Source of the DNA: an uncultured Chthonomonas sp.
Lineage (GTDB): Bacteria > Armatimonadota > Chthonomonadetes > Chthonomonadales > CAJBBX01
Length of the DNA: 10,813 bases
Direction of reading: 5' to 3'
NCBI GenBank assembly: GCA_903886985.1
Contig: CAISOI010000278.1
Span: 1-10,813, forward strand
Positions 1-7,303 of this stretch are shown one piece after another. The notes below the pieces were generated by a model that saw nothing but the letters and a program-made list of their open reading frames with translations, was not told the DNA's origin and searched no databases. The translations under genes were made by a program, and so were the position numbers. How positions within the stretch are numbered: position 1 is the stretch's first letter; every line of letters starts with the position of its first letter.

Positions 1-106
1 AAATCGCTAAAAATTGTTCGCAAGCCAAATATATTATACGAAAACCCGAGTAAACAAACCACCAAAATTCAAGAAGCAAGAGATTCCGAGATCCAATGGC
101 TTGATT

Positions 107-349
107 ATGACCCGGCCTCCAAGGCCTACACCCTACGATGTCAACGGCTATTGGAAGAAATATAAAGAGGAGTGCCACGAGTCCGGAATGGGCATGCCGC
201 AAATCGAAACCTCCCCCTCTCTCTTTCACGGATTCCACGATGGTACAATCACACTTTCGACAATTTGTCTCAAGCGCATTCCGTCGGGATACTGCGGTGA
301 TGCAGAGTGGGCGTATGTCGAATCGCCCCAACATTACAGGAGAAATTAG
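107..349 (+). CDS. possible small protein of unknown function, upstream-coupled to the amidohydrolase
   Basis: About 80 residues from ATG 107; TTG at 101 and TTG at 14 are alternative in-frame starts. No family is recognised. The composition looks protein-like (Tyr, Trp, Gly and Asp throughout, one Cys near residue 20 and two around residues 60-70), whereas the overlapping frame that extends the amidohydrolase upstream is Arg/Ser-rich and looks non-coding. The last codons (...HYRRN) contain AGGAGA at 338-343, which is well placed as ribosome binding site for a TTG at 354, four bases after this frame's stop. That arrangement is typical of translational coupling. No convincing Shine-Dalgarno site precedes ATG 107, and it could be the 3' part of a longer or decayed gene. 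Function is unknown; it could also be a leader peptide or chance. Confidence 0.35.
   Translation: MTRPPRPTPYDVNGYWKKYKEECHESGMGMPQIETSPSLFHGFHDGTITLSTICLKRIPSGYCGDAEWAYVESPQHYRRN
338..343 (+). promoter_or_regulatory. Shine-Dalgarno site deciding the TTG start of the amidohydrolase
   Basis: AGGAGA lies ten bases before the in-frame TTG at 354. The in-frame ATGs at 300 and 315 have no comparable upstream site, and starting at 354 gives a compact signal peptide (basic stretch, then a hydrophobic core). The spacing is slightly long, so ATG 315 remains possible. Confidence 0.5.
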
Positions 350-353
350 AGAA

Positions 354-3300
354 TTGCATTCCCGAACAAATAGGTATAAGTGTGGCTTCCGTGTCTGGCG
401 TGGTTTCATCGTGGCAAGTCTCGCGTTGTTGTTAACTTGCTCTACCGCAATGATGGCTCAGACGGAAATGAAGAAGCCGGATGCCAAAGAGGAGAAGACC
501 GATGAGCTTCTCTTGAAAGCTGCGGGGAAGGTCGAGTTTGAAACCAACGAAGGCACCTGGATGTCTGTTGACCTTTCACCCGACAATCAGACCATTGTTT
601 TCGATCTTTTGGGGGACCTCTATACCATTCCTGCGCGCGGTGGAACAGCCACGAAAATTGTGGGCGGTATGTCCTTCGAAAGCCAGCCCAAATTTTCACC
701 GGACGGTAAACTCATCGCCTTTTTGAGCGACAAGAACGGCGGTGAAAACCTGTGGGTATGCAATGCAGATGGCACCAATGCCAAGCCGATCACCAAAACA
801 AGGCACGTGGATTTCTGTTCGCCCTCCTGGACGCCTGACGGAAAGTACATCCTTGTATCCAAAAAAGATGGTTTCGATACTTACTCGGTCTGGATGTACC
901 ACAAAGATGGCGGTACAGGAGTGACTGTCGGATCACCGCTTCCTCCGATTTCCCCCACGATGAGCAGGGAAGAGATGACAAAGCGCCCGAGCAAAATCGG
1001 TGCGGTTGCATCGCCGGATGGCAGGTTCATCTACTATGCACAGCGGCCCGGAATGTTCTCCTATAATGTTATGTTCCCGATGTGGCAGATCACTCGCTTC
1101 GACCGAGAAAATAGTGATGCCTACGCGATAACGAATACAGTAGGAAGCGCGATTCGGCCAGTCCTATCTCCCGATGGCAAAAAATTGGTCTATGGAACTC
1201 GATATGATGCCGGAACCGCTCTACGTATTCGTGATATTCAGACCAACGAAGAGCGATGGCTGGTGAATCCGGTCACCCGAGATGATCAGGAATCGGTCGC
1301 GTCGCGTGATACGCTTCCGGGTTATTGTTTTACTTCGGACAGTAAATCGCTGATTCTCTCCGTTGGTGGCAAAATTCAAAAGTGTGACGTTGAAACCGGC
1401 AAATTAGCGGAAATTCCATTTACGGCGAAGGTGTCCGCGGATATCGCACCTCGATTGCACTTTGACTATCGGGTCGACCAGAGCGCAAATCTTAAATCCA
1501 GAATAATTCGATGGCCGCACCTCTCCCCGGATGGAAAAACTCTCGTTTTCGGCGCACTCAACAAAGTTTGGACAGTTGATGTTACGCAGCAGCCCCGTGC
1601 AGGCTCGATGACCGCCAAACGATTGACAAATTCCGGCGAAGGAAAAGGGGAATTCAGCCCTATCTGGTCGCCGGACGGCAGCGCGATTGTCTATGTCTCC
1701 TGGACGACAGAGGGTGGGCAGATTATGCGGGTTCCCTCCGACGGTTCCGCTCCTGCACAACCACTCACCAGACACTCTGCACTCTATATGTCCCCTGCCT
1801 TTACGCCGGACGGCACCAAAGTGGTGTTTCTTACTGGATCGGTTGACGCACAACGCTATTCGACTCCTCACAATCACGACGAGCTCGAAATCCTCACAAG
1901 AGGTGCAGCGCGTGCAGAAATAACCGGACTCGATCCGGTTCAGCCATTCGAAATCCGATGGGTCCCTGCGCAGGGTGGTGGTGAATCGACCTATGTGGCT
2001 TTGGCGAATGGCGCTTCAGGTCTCCACTTTGGTCCCACTTCGGACAGAGTCTATATGACAATGTCCGGCGAACCGGGCAGCATTGGGCTCGGATCGATAC
2101 GGCTGGATGGACAAGATCGTCGGATGCACGTGAAGGTTACCGGGCATTCGCCCAGCCCCATCCCACCCGGTCCTTCGGAGATTGTCATTTCGCCAGACGG
2201 AGAACGTGTTTTTGTCGATCTCCAAAACCGACACTATCTGCTCGAATTACCGAAGGTTGGCAAGGAGACATTAAGCGTTTCGATTGCTGGTGCGGCACCT
2301 TCTTCCGTACTTGTTAAGAAATTGTCGACCGAAGGCGGGAGCTACCTTGGCTGGTCCGCGGACAGTAAAAGTGTGACGTGGGCGTGGGGATCGAAGTTCA
2401 TGAGGCAGGATATCATGGCGGATGCACCCCACGTTGTGGATGTGGCAGTGGAAGCAAAGCGAGCAGTTCCAACAGGTACTGTTGTCCTCTCCGGAGCCCG
2501 CATTGTATCCATGAAGGGCGACGAGGTCATTGAGAATGGCGATGTCGTCGTGACCGGAAACCGGATCGCGGAAGTTGGTGAACATGGAAAAGTTACTGTT
2601 CCCAAAGGCGCAAAAGTGATATCTGCCCGGGGTAAGACGATTATTCCGGGATTTGTCGATGTCCATTCTCATATGTGGCCACCGCGCGATTTGAACCAGT
2701 CGCAGGTTTGGCAATATATGGCGAATCTTGCCTATGGCGTAACGACAACGCGTGATCCGCAAAGCAGCACAACGGATATCTTTAATTATTCCGATCTGGT
2801 GGAGACGGGTGAAATATTGGGACCGCGCATCTTTACCACTGGTCCGGGTGTTTTTAACGACGCCGGATTGGATGACAAAGAGGCAGTTCTGCGCTACTTG
2901 AAACGTTACAAGGAAGGCTACAAAACGGACACGCTGAAGGAGTATATGTCCGGTGACCGATTGGTTCGCCAATGGGTTGCGCTGGCTTGTAAGGAATTGA
3001 AGATCACTCCGACAACGGAAGGTGCCCTCGATCTAAAGCTTGATCTCTCGCAAATGATTGACGGGTTTTCCGGCAGTGAGCATGCCCTGCCGATTCAGCC
3101 ATTGTATAAGGACGTTACCCAGTTCGTCGCAAAATCCGATACCTATTACACGCCAACTATCTTGGTGGGATACGGTGCGCCGGATACCGAAAATCTCTGG
3201 TTTGAATCGACCGATGTGCATAACGATCCAAAACTCCGACGGTTTGTACCTCACGCAATCCTCGATCCGATGGTCCGCCGTCGGAAGCAGTGGTTTATGG

Positions 3301-3713
3301 CGGATGAATATGGACACGTCGGCATAGCCAAAGGATGTGCAGATGTTGTGCATGCGGGCGGGCACGTCTGTTTGGGGAGCCATGGACAGCTGCAGGGACT
3401 GGGCGCGCATTGGGAAATATGGAGTCTGGCGTCCGGCGGCATGACTCCGTTGGAGACACTTCGATGTGCAACCCTCTTTGGGGCTCAAGCGATCGGACTT
3501 GCTCAGGACCTTGGATCTATCGAAGCAGGGAAATTGGCGGACCTCATTGTTCTTGATAACAACCCGCTAAAGGATATCAAGAATACGCGGTCCATCAAGT
3601 GGGTGATGAAGAATGGCGAGATGTACGAGGGCGAAACACTCGATCAAGTGTGGCCAATCCAAAAGAAGCTCGAGAAGCCATTCTGGTGGGATCAGGATCC
3701 TGCCGGCAAGTAG
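354..3713 (+). CDS. exported PD40 (TolB-like) beta-propeller / amidohydrolase fusion
   Basis: About 1119 residues from the TTG at 354 (1132 from ATG 315). The N-terminus is basic (RTNRYKCGFRVWR), followed by the hydrophobic core FIVASLALLL and small residues near 32-35 (STAMMA/Q), consistent with Sec export and signal peptidase I cleavage. The next ~650 residues contain about ten PD40 motifs (FSPDGKLIAF, WTPDGKYILV, LSPDGKKLVY, LSPDGKTLVF, WSPDGSAIVY, FTPDGTKVVF, ISPDGERVFV), predicting a double or large beta-propeller. The C-terminal ~400 residues are an amidohydrolase: the strand PGFVDVHSHMWP gives the HxH metal pair (H771, H773), followed by LKEYM, EGALD, SEHALP (H910), HAGGH (H1000, H1004) and GSHGQLQGLGAHWE (H1010, H1019). 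The family is a known propeller-amidohydrolase type, likely periplasmic and acting on a peptide or cyclic amide; the substrate is not visible. The usual catalytic Asp position reads His (GSHGQ). The gene is intact and apparently ends at a hairpin. Confidence 0.93.
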   Translation: MHSRTNRYKCGFRVWRGFIVASLALLLTCSTAMMAQTEMKKPDAKEEKTDELLLKAAGKVEFETNEGTWMSVDLSPDNQTIVFDLLGDLYTIPARGGTATKIVGGMSFESQPKFSPDGKLIAFLSDKNGGENLWVCNADGTNAKPITKTRHVDFCSPSWTPDGKYILVSKKDGFDTYSVWMYHKDGGTGVTVGSPLPPISPTMSREEMTKRPSKIGAVASPDGRFIYYAQRPGMFSYNVMFPMWQITRFDRENSDAYAITNTVGSAIRPVLSPDGKKLVYGTRYDAGTALRIRDIQTNEERWLVNPVTRDDQESVASRDTLPGYCFTSDSKSLILSVGGKIQKCDVETGKLAEIPFTAKVSADIAPRLHFDYRVDQSANLKSRIIRWPHLSPDGKTLVFGALNKVWTVDVTQQPRAGSMTAKRLTNSGEGKGEFSPIWSPDGSAIVYVSWTTEGGQIMRVPSDGSAPAQPLTRHSALYMSPAFTPDGTKVVFLTGSVDAQRYSTPHNHDELEILTRGAARAEITGLDPVQPFEIRWVPAQGGGESTYVALANGASGLHFGPTSDRVYMTMSGEPGSIGLGSIRLDGQDRRMHVKVTGHSPSPIPPGPSEIVISPDGERVFVDLQNRHYLLELPKVGKETLSVSIAGAAPSSVLVKKLSTEGGSYLGWSADSKSVTWAWGSKFMRQDIMADAPHVVDVAVEAKRAVPTGTVVLSGARIVSMKGDEVIENGDVVVTGNRIAEVGEHGKVTVPKGAKVISARGKTIIPGFVDVHSHMWPPRDLNQSQVWQYMANLAYGVTTTRDPQSSTTDIFNYSDLVETGEILGPRIFTTGPGVFNDAGLDDKEAVLRYLKRYKEGYKTDTLKEYMSGDRLVRQWVALACKELKITPTTEGALDLKLDLSQMIDGFSGSEHALPIQPLYKDVTQFVAKSDTYYTPTILVGYGAPDTENLWFESTDVHNDPKLRRFVPHAILDPMVRRRKQWFMADEYGHVGIAKGCADVVHAGGHVCLGSHGQLQGLGAHWEIWSLASGGMTPLETLRCATLFGAQAIGLAQDLGSIEAGKLADLIVLDNNPLKDIKNTRSIKWVMKNGEMYEGETLDQVWPIQKKLEKPFWWDQDPAGK

Positions 3714-3742
3714 CAGGATTGATGGACTGAATTGAACCTAAT

Positions 3743-3789
3743 GCGACCCGCCTATAAATTCACAATAAACGTGAAAATAGGCGGGTCGC
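3743..3789. terminator. long hairpin between convergent genes, probable bidirectional terminator
   Basis: Perfect 13-bp inverted repeat: GCGACCCGCCTAT at 3743-3755 pairs with ATAGGCGGGTCGC at 3777-3789. Within the 21-base loop TTCAC (3759-3763) can pair with GTGAA (3771-3775), extending the stem after a small internal loop. It lies 29 bases past the amidohydrolase stop and 16 bases past the stop of the opposing HicB-like gene. Neither side carries a strong T run, so Rho-independent termination is plausible but not canonical; mRNA 3'-end protection is the alternative. Confidence 0.65.
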
Positions 3790-3805
3790 TGTGTTATTGC
3801 AATGG

Positions 3806-3991
3806 TTATCCAAAAAGTGATTCTTCAGCCAAAGTGCGGTTAACTACCATGACCATCGTAATAGCTTCTTGCAGGTTAGAACGAGTCTCCTCGAGGGTTT
3901 CTCCCTGAGTGTTTGCTCCCGGAAGCTCTTCTACGAATCCAATATAGCCTTCAGGAACTTTCTGAAAGACTGCGGTAAGTCGAAATTGCAT
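3806..3991 (-). CDS. HicB-like antitoxin, orphan
   Basis: 61 residues. The sequence matches the short HicB_like fold (UPF0150 type): N-terminal beta strand MQFRLTAVF, the characteristic P-E-G-Y-I-G-F-V-E-E-L-P-G (residues 13-25), then QGETLEETRSNLQEAI, the helix typical of the family. In complete type II systems this domain neutralises HicA, a small mRNA interferase, and often has a C-terminal DNA-binding segment; here the protein ends shortly after the helix (ESLFG) and has no such segment. GGAG lies nine bases upstream of the ATG. No hicA-like frame was found on either side: downstream is the hairpin at 3743-3789 and upstream is a ~156-base gap. Solo HicB-like proteins are common and some are not antitoxins. 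The family call is strong, the role is open. Confidence 0.85.
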   Translation of the reverse strand: MQFRLTAVFQKVPEGYIGFVEELPGANTQGETLEETRSNLQEAITMVMVVNRTLAEESLFG

Positions 3992-4147
3992 TCTGTTGTT
4001 CTCCAGATGTAATTATATTATTAATGCTTATTGTGGTCCCCTTAAATCCAACAGAGTTCTACTCTCTCCATGCAGACTTCAGTGCCGCACGTATTGCCTT
4101 CTCCTTTAACTCAATTCCTCGATAGTTGGTTATGCCCTCACTACCAG
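3992..4147. other. short intergenic gap between two minus-strand genes
   Basis: Holds the ribosome binding site of the HicB-like gene. A minus-strand reading ending at 4059 (ITNYRGIELKEKAIRAALKS) is peptide-like but lacks a start outside the neighbouring gene; it is not called. Confidence 0.4.
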
Positions 4148-5188
4148 CTAATATACAAACCCAAGTGTTCCCATCACGCGATTGATGCGGTCCGGTTGTG
4201 ATCGGTCGAATCCGGTCTCGTAGCGAACCTGGAACTGCGTGTGGCCCGACGTTTTCATCTCTCGGAAAACCGTCCAGACAAATGCAGCGAATGTCTTTAA
4301 CCGTGGATGGTCCTGTCCGACCATATCCCACCAGCCGTCCCCTTCGATCCAAAGTGCGTCCATCAATCCGAGTTGGTAGGTCTTCGCCTGTGTTTCATAG
4401 GCGTGAGTTATCTTCTCCGCGTAGCCAACTCCTGGGTCCCTTGCAAACGCCAAACTCTTTGCCTGACCGATTAGGAACATGAAGAGATCCTTGTTCTTCG
4501 TATCCGGTGGAGTGGCGAGGAAACCATGCAACCTATCCCAGGTCGGAGCAGATTTGATAACATCTTCTAAGGCAAATGGAACTCGTTTGATCTTTCCCCA
4601 GTTTGAGATTCCAGTGAACATACGGTAATTGAGCGTTCCCAACGACTCCGGTTTGGTACCCTTCATCCAACGACGCTCGGCATTGACACCAGGAATAAGC
4701 CATCCGGAGAGTCCATTAACATGTAAAGCATGGGTTTCGTACCCGAAAGCTAGATTTCCTGAACTACCATCTAGATTGCCACCGCCACGCAGCACACTCC
4801 TATAATTTGGACCGAAGAGTTTCGGAATAGGAAGTTTATCAATGCCTATTCCGTTCAATATGTCATTCTTGACATTGCCCGATCCCTGTACAAGATCGAA
4901 CATCAAGTCATTGCTGTCCGATTTTCCCGACGAAAGGAACTGGTGTGTTGGGTCCGTATTTTTCTGCTCTTCTCCCGATTGATTTAGCATTTTGCCTTTA
5001 TAAATAATTCGGTGAAAACTCGCAGACTTGTGGTCACCATTATTCTGTATTATTCCACCAAGTTGAATCTGGATACCCATCGCTGTGTCACCATTTGGAG
5101 CAGTGGGAGGTGTATCTTGTCCAAAACATAGGGAGCATGCCACGGTGAGATATGCGACAAAAATAGATGTATGAAGGTGATGTCTCAT
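4148..5188 (-). CDS. exported protein of unknown function, possible small outer-membrane barrel
   Basis: 346 residues from the ATG at 5188. The N-terminus MRHHLHTSIFVAYLTVACSLCFGQD is a signal peptide with likely cleavage near CFG/Q; the TVAC stretch is a weak lipobox alternative. An upstream in-frame ATG at 5206 is less likely because GGGAGGT sits nine bases before 5188 and the reading would overlap the preceding gene more. The mature part has Gly-rich amphipathic strands (NLAFGYETHALHVNG, LGTLNYRMFTGISNW) and a last strand ending in the aromatic residues GTLGFVY, as in outer-membrane barrel proteins; this localisation is inferred. No enzyme motif and no family recognised. Its start overlaps the stop of the upstream gene as TAATG, so the two are translationally coupled and probably work together. 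Confidence 0.8.
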   Translation of the reverse strand: MRHHLHTSIFVAYLTVACSLCFGQDTPPTAPNGDTAMGIQIQLGGIIQNNGDHKSASFHRIIYKGKMLNQSGEEQKNTDPTHQFLSSGKSDSNDLMFDLVQGSGNVKNDILNGIGIDKLPIPKLFGPNYRSVLRGGGNLDGSSGNLAFGYETHALHVNGLSGWLIPGVNAERRWMKGTKPESLGTLNYRMFTGISNWGKIKRVPFALEDVIKSAPTWDRLHGFLATPPDTKNKDLFMFLIGQAKSLAFARDPGVGYAEKITHAYETQAKTYQLGLMDALWIEGDGWWDMVGQDHPRLKTFAAFVWTVFREMKTSGHTQFQVRYETGFDRSQPDRINRVMGTLGFVY

Positions 5189-5610
5189 TATTGAGCTACC
5201 TCCCATTCATTTTGTAAGGCTTCCGCAAGAGCGATCAGTCTTGTCCCTTCGCAATCCATATCCGGCTGCGGGAATTTTGCCACAGGGAAAGGATTCGGCA
5301 GTTGAGGATCGTTTTCCCAGTATATCTTTGTTGTCTTCAGTGCATCTAACCAGAGTTCCGATTTGCGGTCAGATGTAAGAACAGCACAGTCACCTTGAAC
5401 AAACATCTGGAGAGGCATCGGTGCAACAAAATTGAAATCGTCTGGTTGTGTCTCCGCAATCAGGTTGAGCGGATTGGCACTTCTGATTCTACGGAACGCC
5501 TCACATTGAGCAGTTGCCCCAGAAGTAGGACCGTCAGATCCAAGAGATGCAAATATCCCGTCCGCAATACACTTCTCAGCTAGTTCTGTAAATAATATGA
5601 TCTTTGGCAT
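5188..5610 (-). CDS. unrecognised 140-residue protein, first gene of a coupled operon
   Basis: 140 residues with no family I can name and no signal peptide or membrane segment, so probably cytosolic. Visible features: N-terminal MPKIILFTELAEKCIADGIF (strand-helix), a Gly/Ser/Thr-rich stretch GSDGPTSGATAQ (24-35), a hydrophobic strand VAPMPLQMFVQGDCAVLTSD (62-81), a Pro-rich segment around 102-117 and an acidic C-terminal helix. There are three Cys (14, 36, 75) and a fourth at 120. AAAGGAG (5620-5626) is ideally placed before the ATG. The stop TAA overlaps the start of the exported-protein gene by one base, indicating a two-gene operon. Proximity suggests a partnership with the exported protein, for example chaperone, immunity or processing; this is speculation. 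Confidence 0.75.
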   Translation of the reverse strand: MPKIILFTELAEKCIADGIFASLGSDGPTSGATAQCEAFRRIRSANPLNLIAETQPDDFNFVAPMPLQMFVQGDCAVLTSDRKSELWLDALKTTKIYWENDPQLPNPFPVAKFPQPDMDCEGTRLIALAEALQNEWEVAQ

Positions 5611-5806
5611 TTGTGGATTCTCCTTTAGCAGGTGTGGGTTCTAAATGTTTTGGATCTTTACCTTTGGTGCATAATGGGATCGGAATACCCCTTGGAAAAT
5701 CCCGTTCGCGTGAGGGACGGAACTCCCGACGCACCGATCGGCAATCATTAGAGTTTTTTCGAGGATGAAATTGCATCGGAGATAACCCCGACAAATAACC
5801 TCGGAT
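5611..5806. other. intergenic region upstream of the two-gene operon
   Basis: Contains the ribosome binding site at 5620-5626 and presumably the operon's promoter, though I see no convincing -35/-10 pair. A minus-strand open frame (5576-5794) is Arg/Pro/Lys-rich, lacks a ribosome binding site and overlaps the gene start; not called. Confidence 0.4.
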
Positions 5807-6162
5807 TCACTCAGCGACGATCTTTGCGGTTAGAGCTTGGATTAGCTCTGCGGTGTAGAAAATCCTCCTGGTTTTACCGGCTTCCACTGCTACCGTTACA
5901 GTTGCATGGCTCACATCCTCACTGGCAAACAAAATGCCCTCATCTTCAACAACACCAGAAAAGGATATGTCACACAATTCGGCCGAATTCGTTAAGTAAT
6001 ATGTCGGTGAAAGTTACTGACAACTACTGCAAAAACTCGCGGTGTTCGGTCAGTTGCATCACCGCTTAAATACGTGAAGGTCTTCGGATGTGTCGGCTTG
6101 GGCGCTGACGTAACACATTCGAAGACCCGCACGAACAGCGGGAGGAGCGTGGCGGAACGCAC
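5807..6162 (-). pseudogene. frameshifted remnant of an unrecognised gene
   Basis: Two minus-strand frames read like one protein. The upstream part (from about 6162 to 6004; in-frame stop TAA at 5992-5994) gives ...SAPKPTHPKTFTYLSGD and ATDRTPRVFAVVVSNFH. After a shift near 5995-6010 the next frame continues with YYLTNSAELCDISFSGV, VEDEGILFASEDVSHATV and AVEAGKTRRIFYTAELIQAL, ending at TGA 5807. Composition is natural (alternating strands, balanced charge), whereas the overlapping plus-strand frame is Arg/His/Cys-rich and looks like a shadow. One extra or two missing bases explain the break. No ATG start is visible; GTG 6162 is only a guess and the 5' part overlaps strong hairpins, so the true 5' end is unknown. 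Family not recognised. A sequencing error is an alternative to decay. Confidence 0.45.
6079..6127. repeat. 15-bp inverted repeat (stem-loop 1)
   Basis: GGTCTTCGGATGTGT (6079-6093) pairs with ACACATTCGAAGACC (6113-6127), broken only by one G-T wobble, around a 19-base loop. It lies 150 bases upstream of the epimerase gene on the plus strand and within the putative remnant on the minus strand. There is no T run, so it is not a simple terminator. Confidence 0.7.
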
Positions 6163-6172
6163 CTTCCGCTGT
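6135..6172. repeat. inverted repeat (stem-loop 2), eight bases from stem-loop 1
   Basis: ACAGCGGGAGG (6135-6145) pairs with CCTTCCGCTGT (6162-6172) with one wobble, then after an A/A mismatch GCGT (6147-6150) pairs with ACGC (6157-6160), leaving a six-base loop GGCGGA. Together with the first stem-loop it forms a structured element of about 95 bases. Confidence 0.65.
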
Positions 6173-6229
6173 AACTGTTCTACTCCCCCCTATCAGGTTC
6201 CTCTTATAACATATTAATCAAAAGCCAGA

Positions 6230-6235
6230 TATAAT
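6230..6235 (+). promoter_or_regulatory. candidate -10 box for the epimerase gene
   Basis: A consensus TATAAT lies 44 bases before the TTG start at 6279 and after the stem-loop pair. The -35 region (around 6206-6212) is poor, so this is a weak or activator-dependent candidate. Confidence 0.3.
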
Positions 6236-6278
6236 CTCGTATGCGTTGACGAAAATTTATTGCTCTGGAGTGATCGAA

Positions 6279-7303
6279 TTGCGAATACTGGTTTTGGGTG
6301 GGACACGGTTCATTGGGCTTCATGCTGTTCGTCGATTGGTCGCGCTCGGGCACGATGTCCATGTATTTCATCGGGGCAATTCCATGGATAATCTCCCAGA
6401 CCCCTGACTCATATCATTGGGGATAGGGCGAACATCGCAGATATTATTCCGCAATTTGACAAGCTCAAACCAGATGTCGTCATCAATATGATTGGGCTGG
6501 ACGAGCAGGATGGCGAATCACAGTTCCAGATGTTTCAGAATAAAATCGGTAGATATGTGGTGATTAGCAGTGCGGATGTCTACCGCGCGTATGATCGGTT
6601 GCGCCTCGCTGACCCTGGCGCGCCGGACCCAACTCCACTAACCGAACAATCCCCACTACGCGACAAGCTCTATCCCTATCGCGCCGACTGCAAGGGCCCC
6701 GAGGATCGCCTCTATAACTATGACAAGATACTCTTGGAGCGCGCCCTTATGGCAGATGCCGATGCCATGCCTGTCACCAGCATTCGGCTGCCGATGGTCT
6801 ATGGACCTTTGGACTATCAACGTCGAACGCACCCGTATTTGAAGCGGATGATGGACGGCAGGAAGCAAATAATTTTGTCGAAGGAACAGGCCCAGTGGCA
6901 TGGTCTCCGAGGCTATGTAGAAGACATGGCAGAAGCCATTGCACTCTGCGCGCTCGATACGCGCAAAGGTCACCACATCTATAATGCCGCCGACCGGGTC
7001 TGCCTCACCGAGCGGGAATGGGTGGAAGCCATCGCGGATGCCAATAGTTGGAATGGGGAGATTTTGGAACTGCCGGAGACATCGCTCCCAGATTCACTAA
7101 AGGACCCTATGGACTGGAATCAAGATTGGGCGCTGGACTCTACTTTGATCCGTCAGGAACTCGGATATTCCGAATTGGTGCCCCAAAAGGAATCAATGGT
7201 GAGGACCGTGCAATGGCAATCCGCCAATATGCCGGCAGAATTCGACACCAAGCAGTTTGATTATAATGCGGAAGATGAAGTACTTGCGAGAGCAGGCGGC
7301 TAA
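6279..7303 (+). pseudogene. NAD-dependent epimerase/dehydratase (extended SDR), split by a one-base frameshift
   Basis: Starts at TTG 6279 with GGAG at 6267-6270. The first frame gives MRILVLGGTRFIGLHAVRRL, a Rossmann NAD-binding motif (GGTRFIG), then HDVHVFHRGN, and hits TGA at 6405 after PDP. The other frame resumes exactly there as LTHIIGDRANIADIIPQFD and continues through KPDVVINMIG, GRYVVISSADVYRAY, LYPYR, a YNYDK YxxxK catalytic motif, RLPMVYGP, HPYLKRMMDG and RGYVEDMAEAIALC to TAA 7303. The break is at CCCC 6401-6404; five C would restore a ~342-residue protein. This subfamily (GGTRFIG epimerases related to the CSP41-like branch) is well populated but its substrates, presumably nucleotide sugars or similar, are mostly unknown. 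Everything except the one base is conserved, so a sequencing error or slippage in the C run is as likely as true decay. The next gene abuts. Confidence 0.88.

Noticed and set aside
138..353. Upstream extension of the amidohydrolase to ATG 138
   Set aside because: The added residues are Arg/Ser-rich and unlike the family, precede the signal peptide and lack a ribosome binding site; the other frame here looks more coding.
4012..4017. Minus-strand TATAAT upstream of the HicB-like gene
   Set aside because: Good -10 match but no -35 at 16-18 bases, and it would leave a leader of only about 14 bases.
4059..4352. 97-residue minus-strand open frame
   Set aside because: Mostly a shadow of the exported-protein gene; only its last ~25 residues lie outside it and have no start of their own.
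5576..5794. 72-residue minus-strand open frame
   Set aside because: Basic, Pro-rich composition, no ribosome binding site, and it overlaps the well-supported start of the 140-residue gene.
5824..6069. 81-residue plus-strand open frame
   Set aside because: Arg/His/Cys/Gln-rich shadow opposite the better minus-strand reading.
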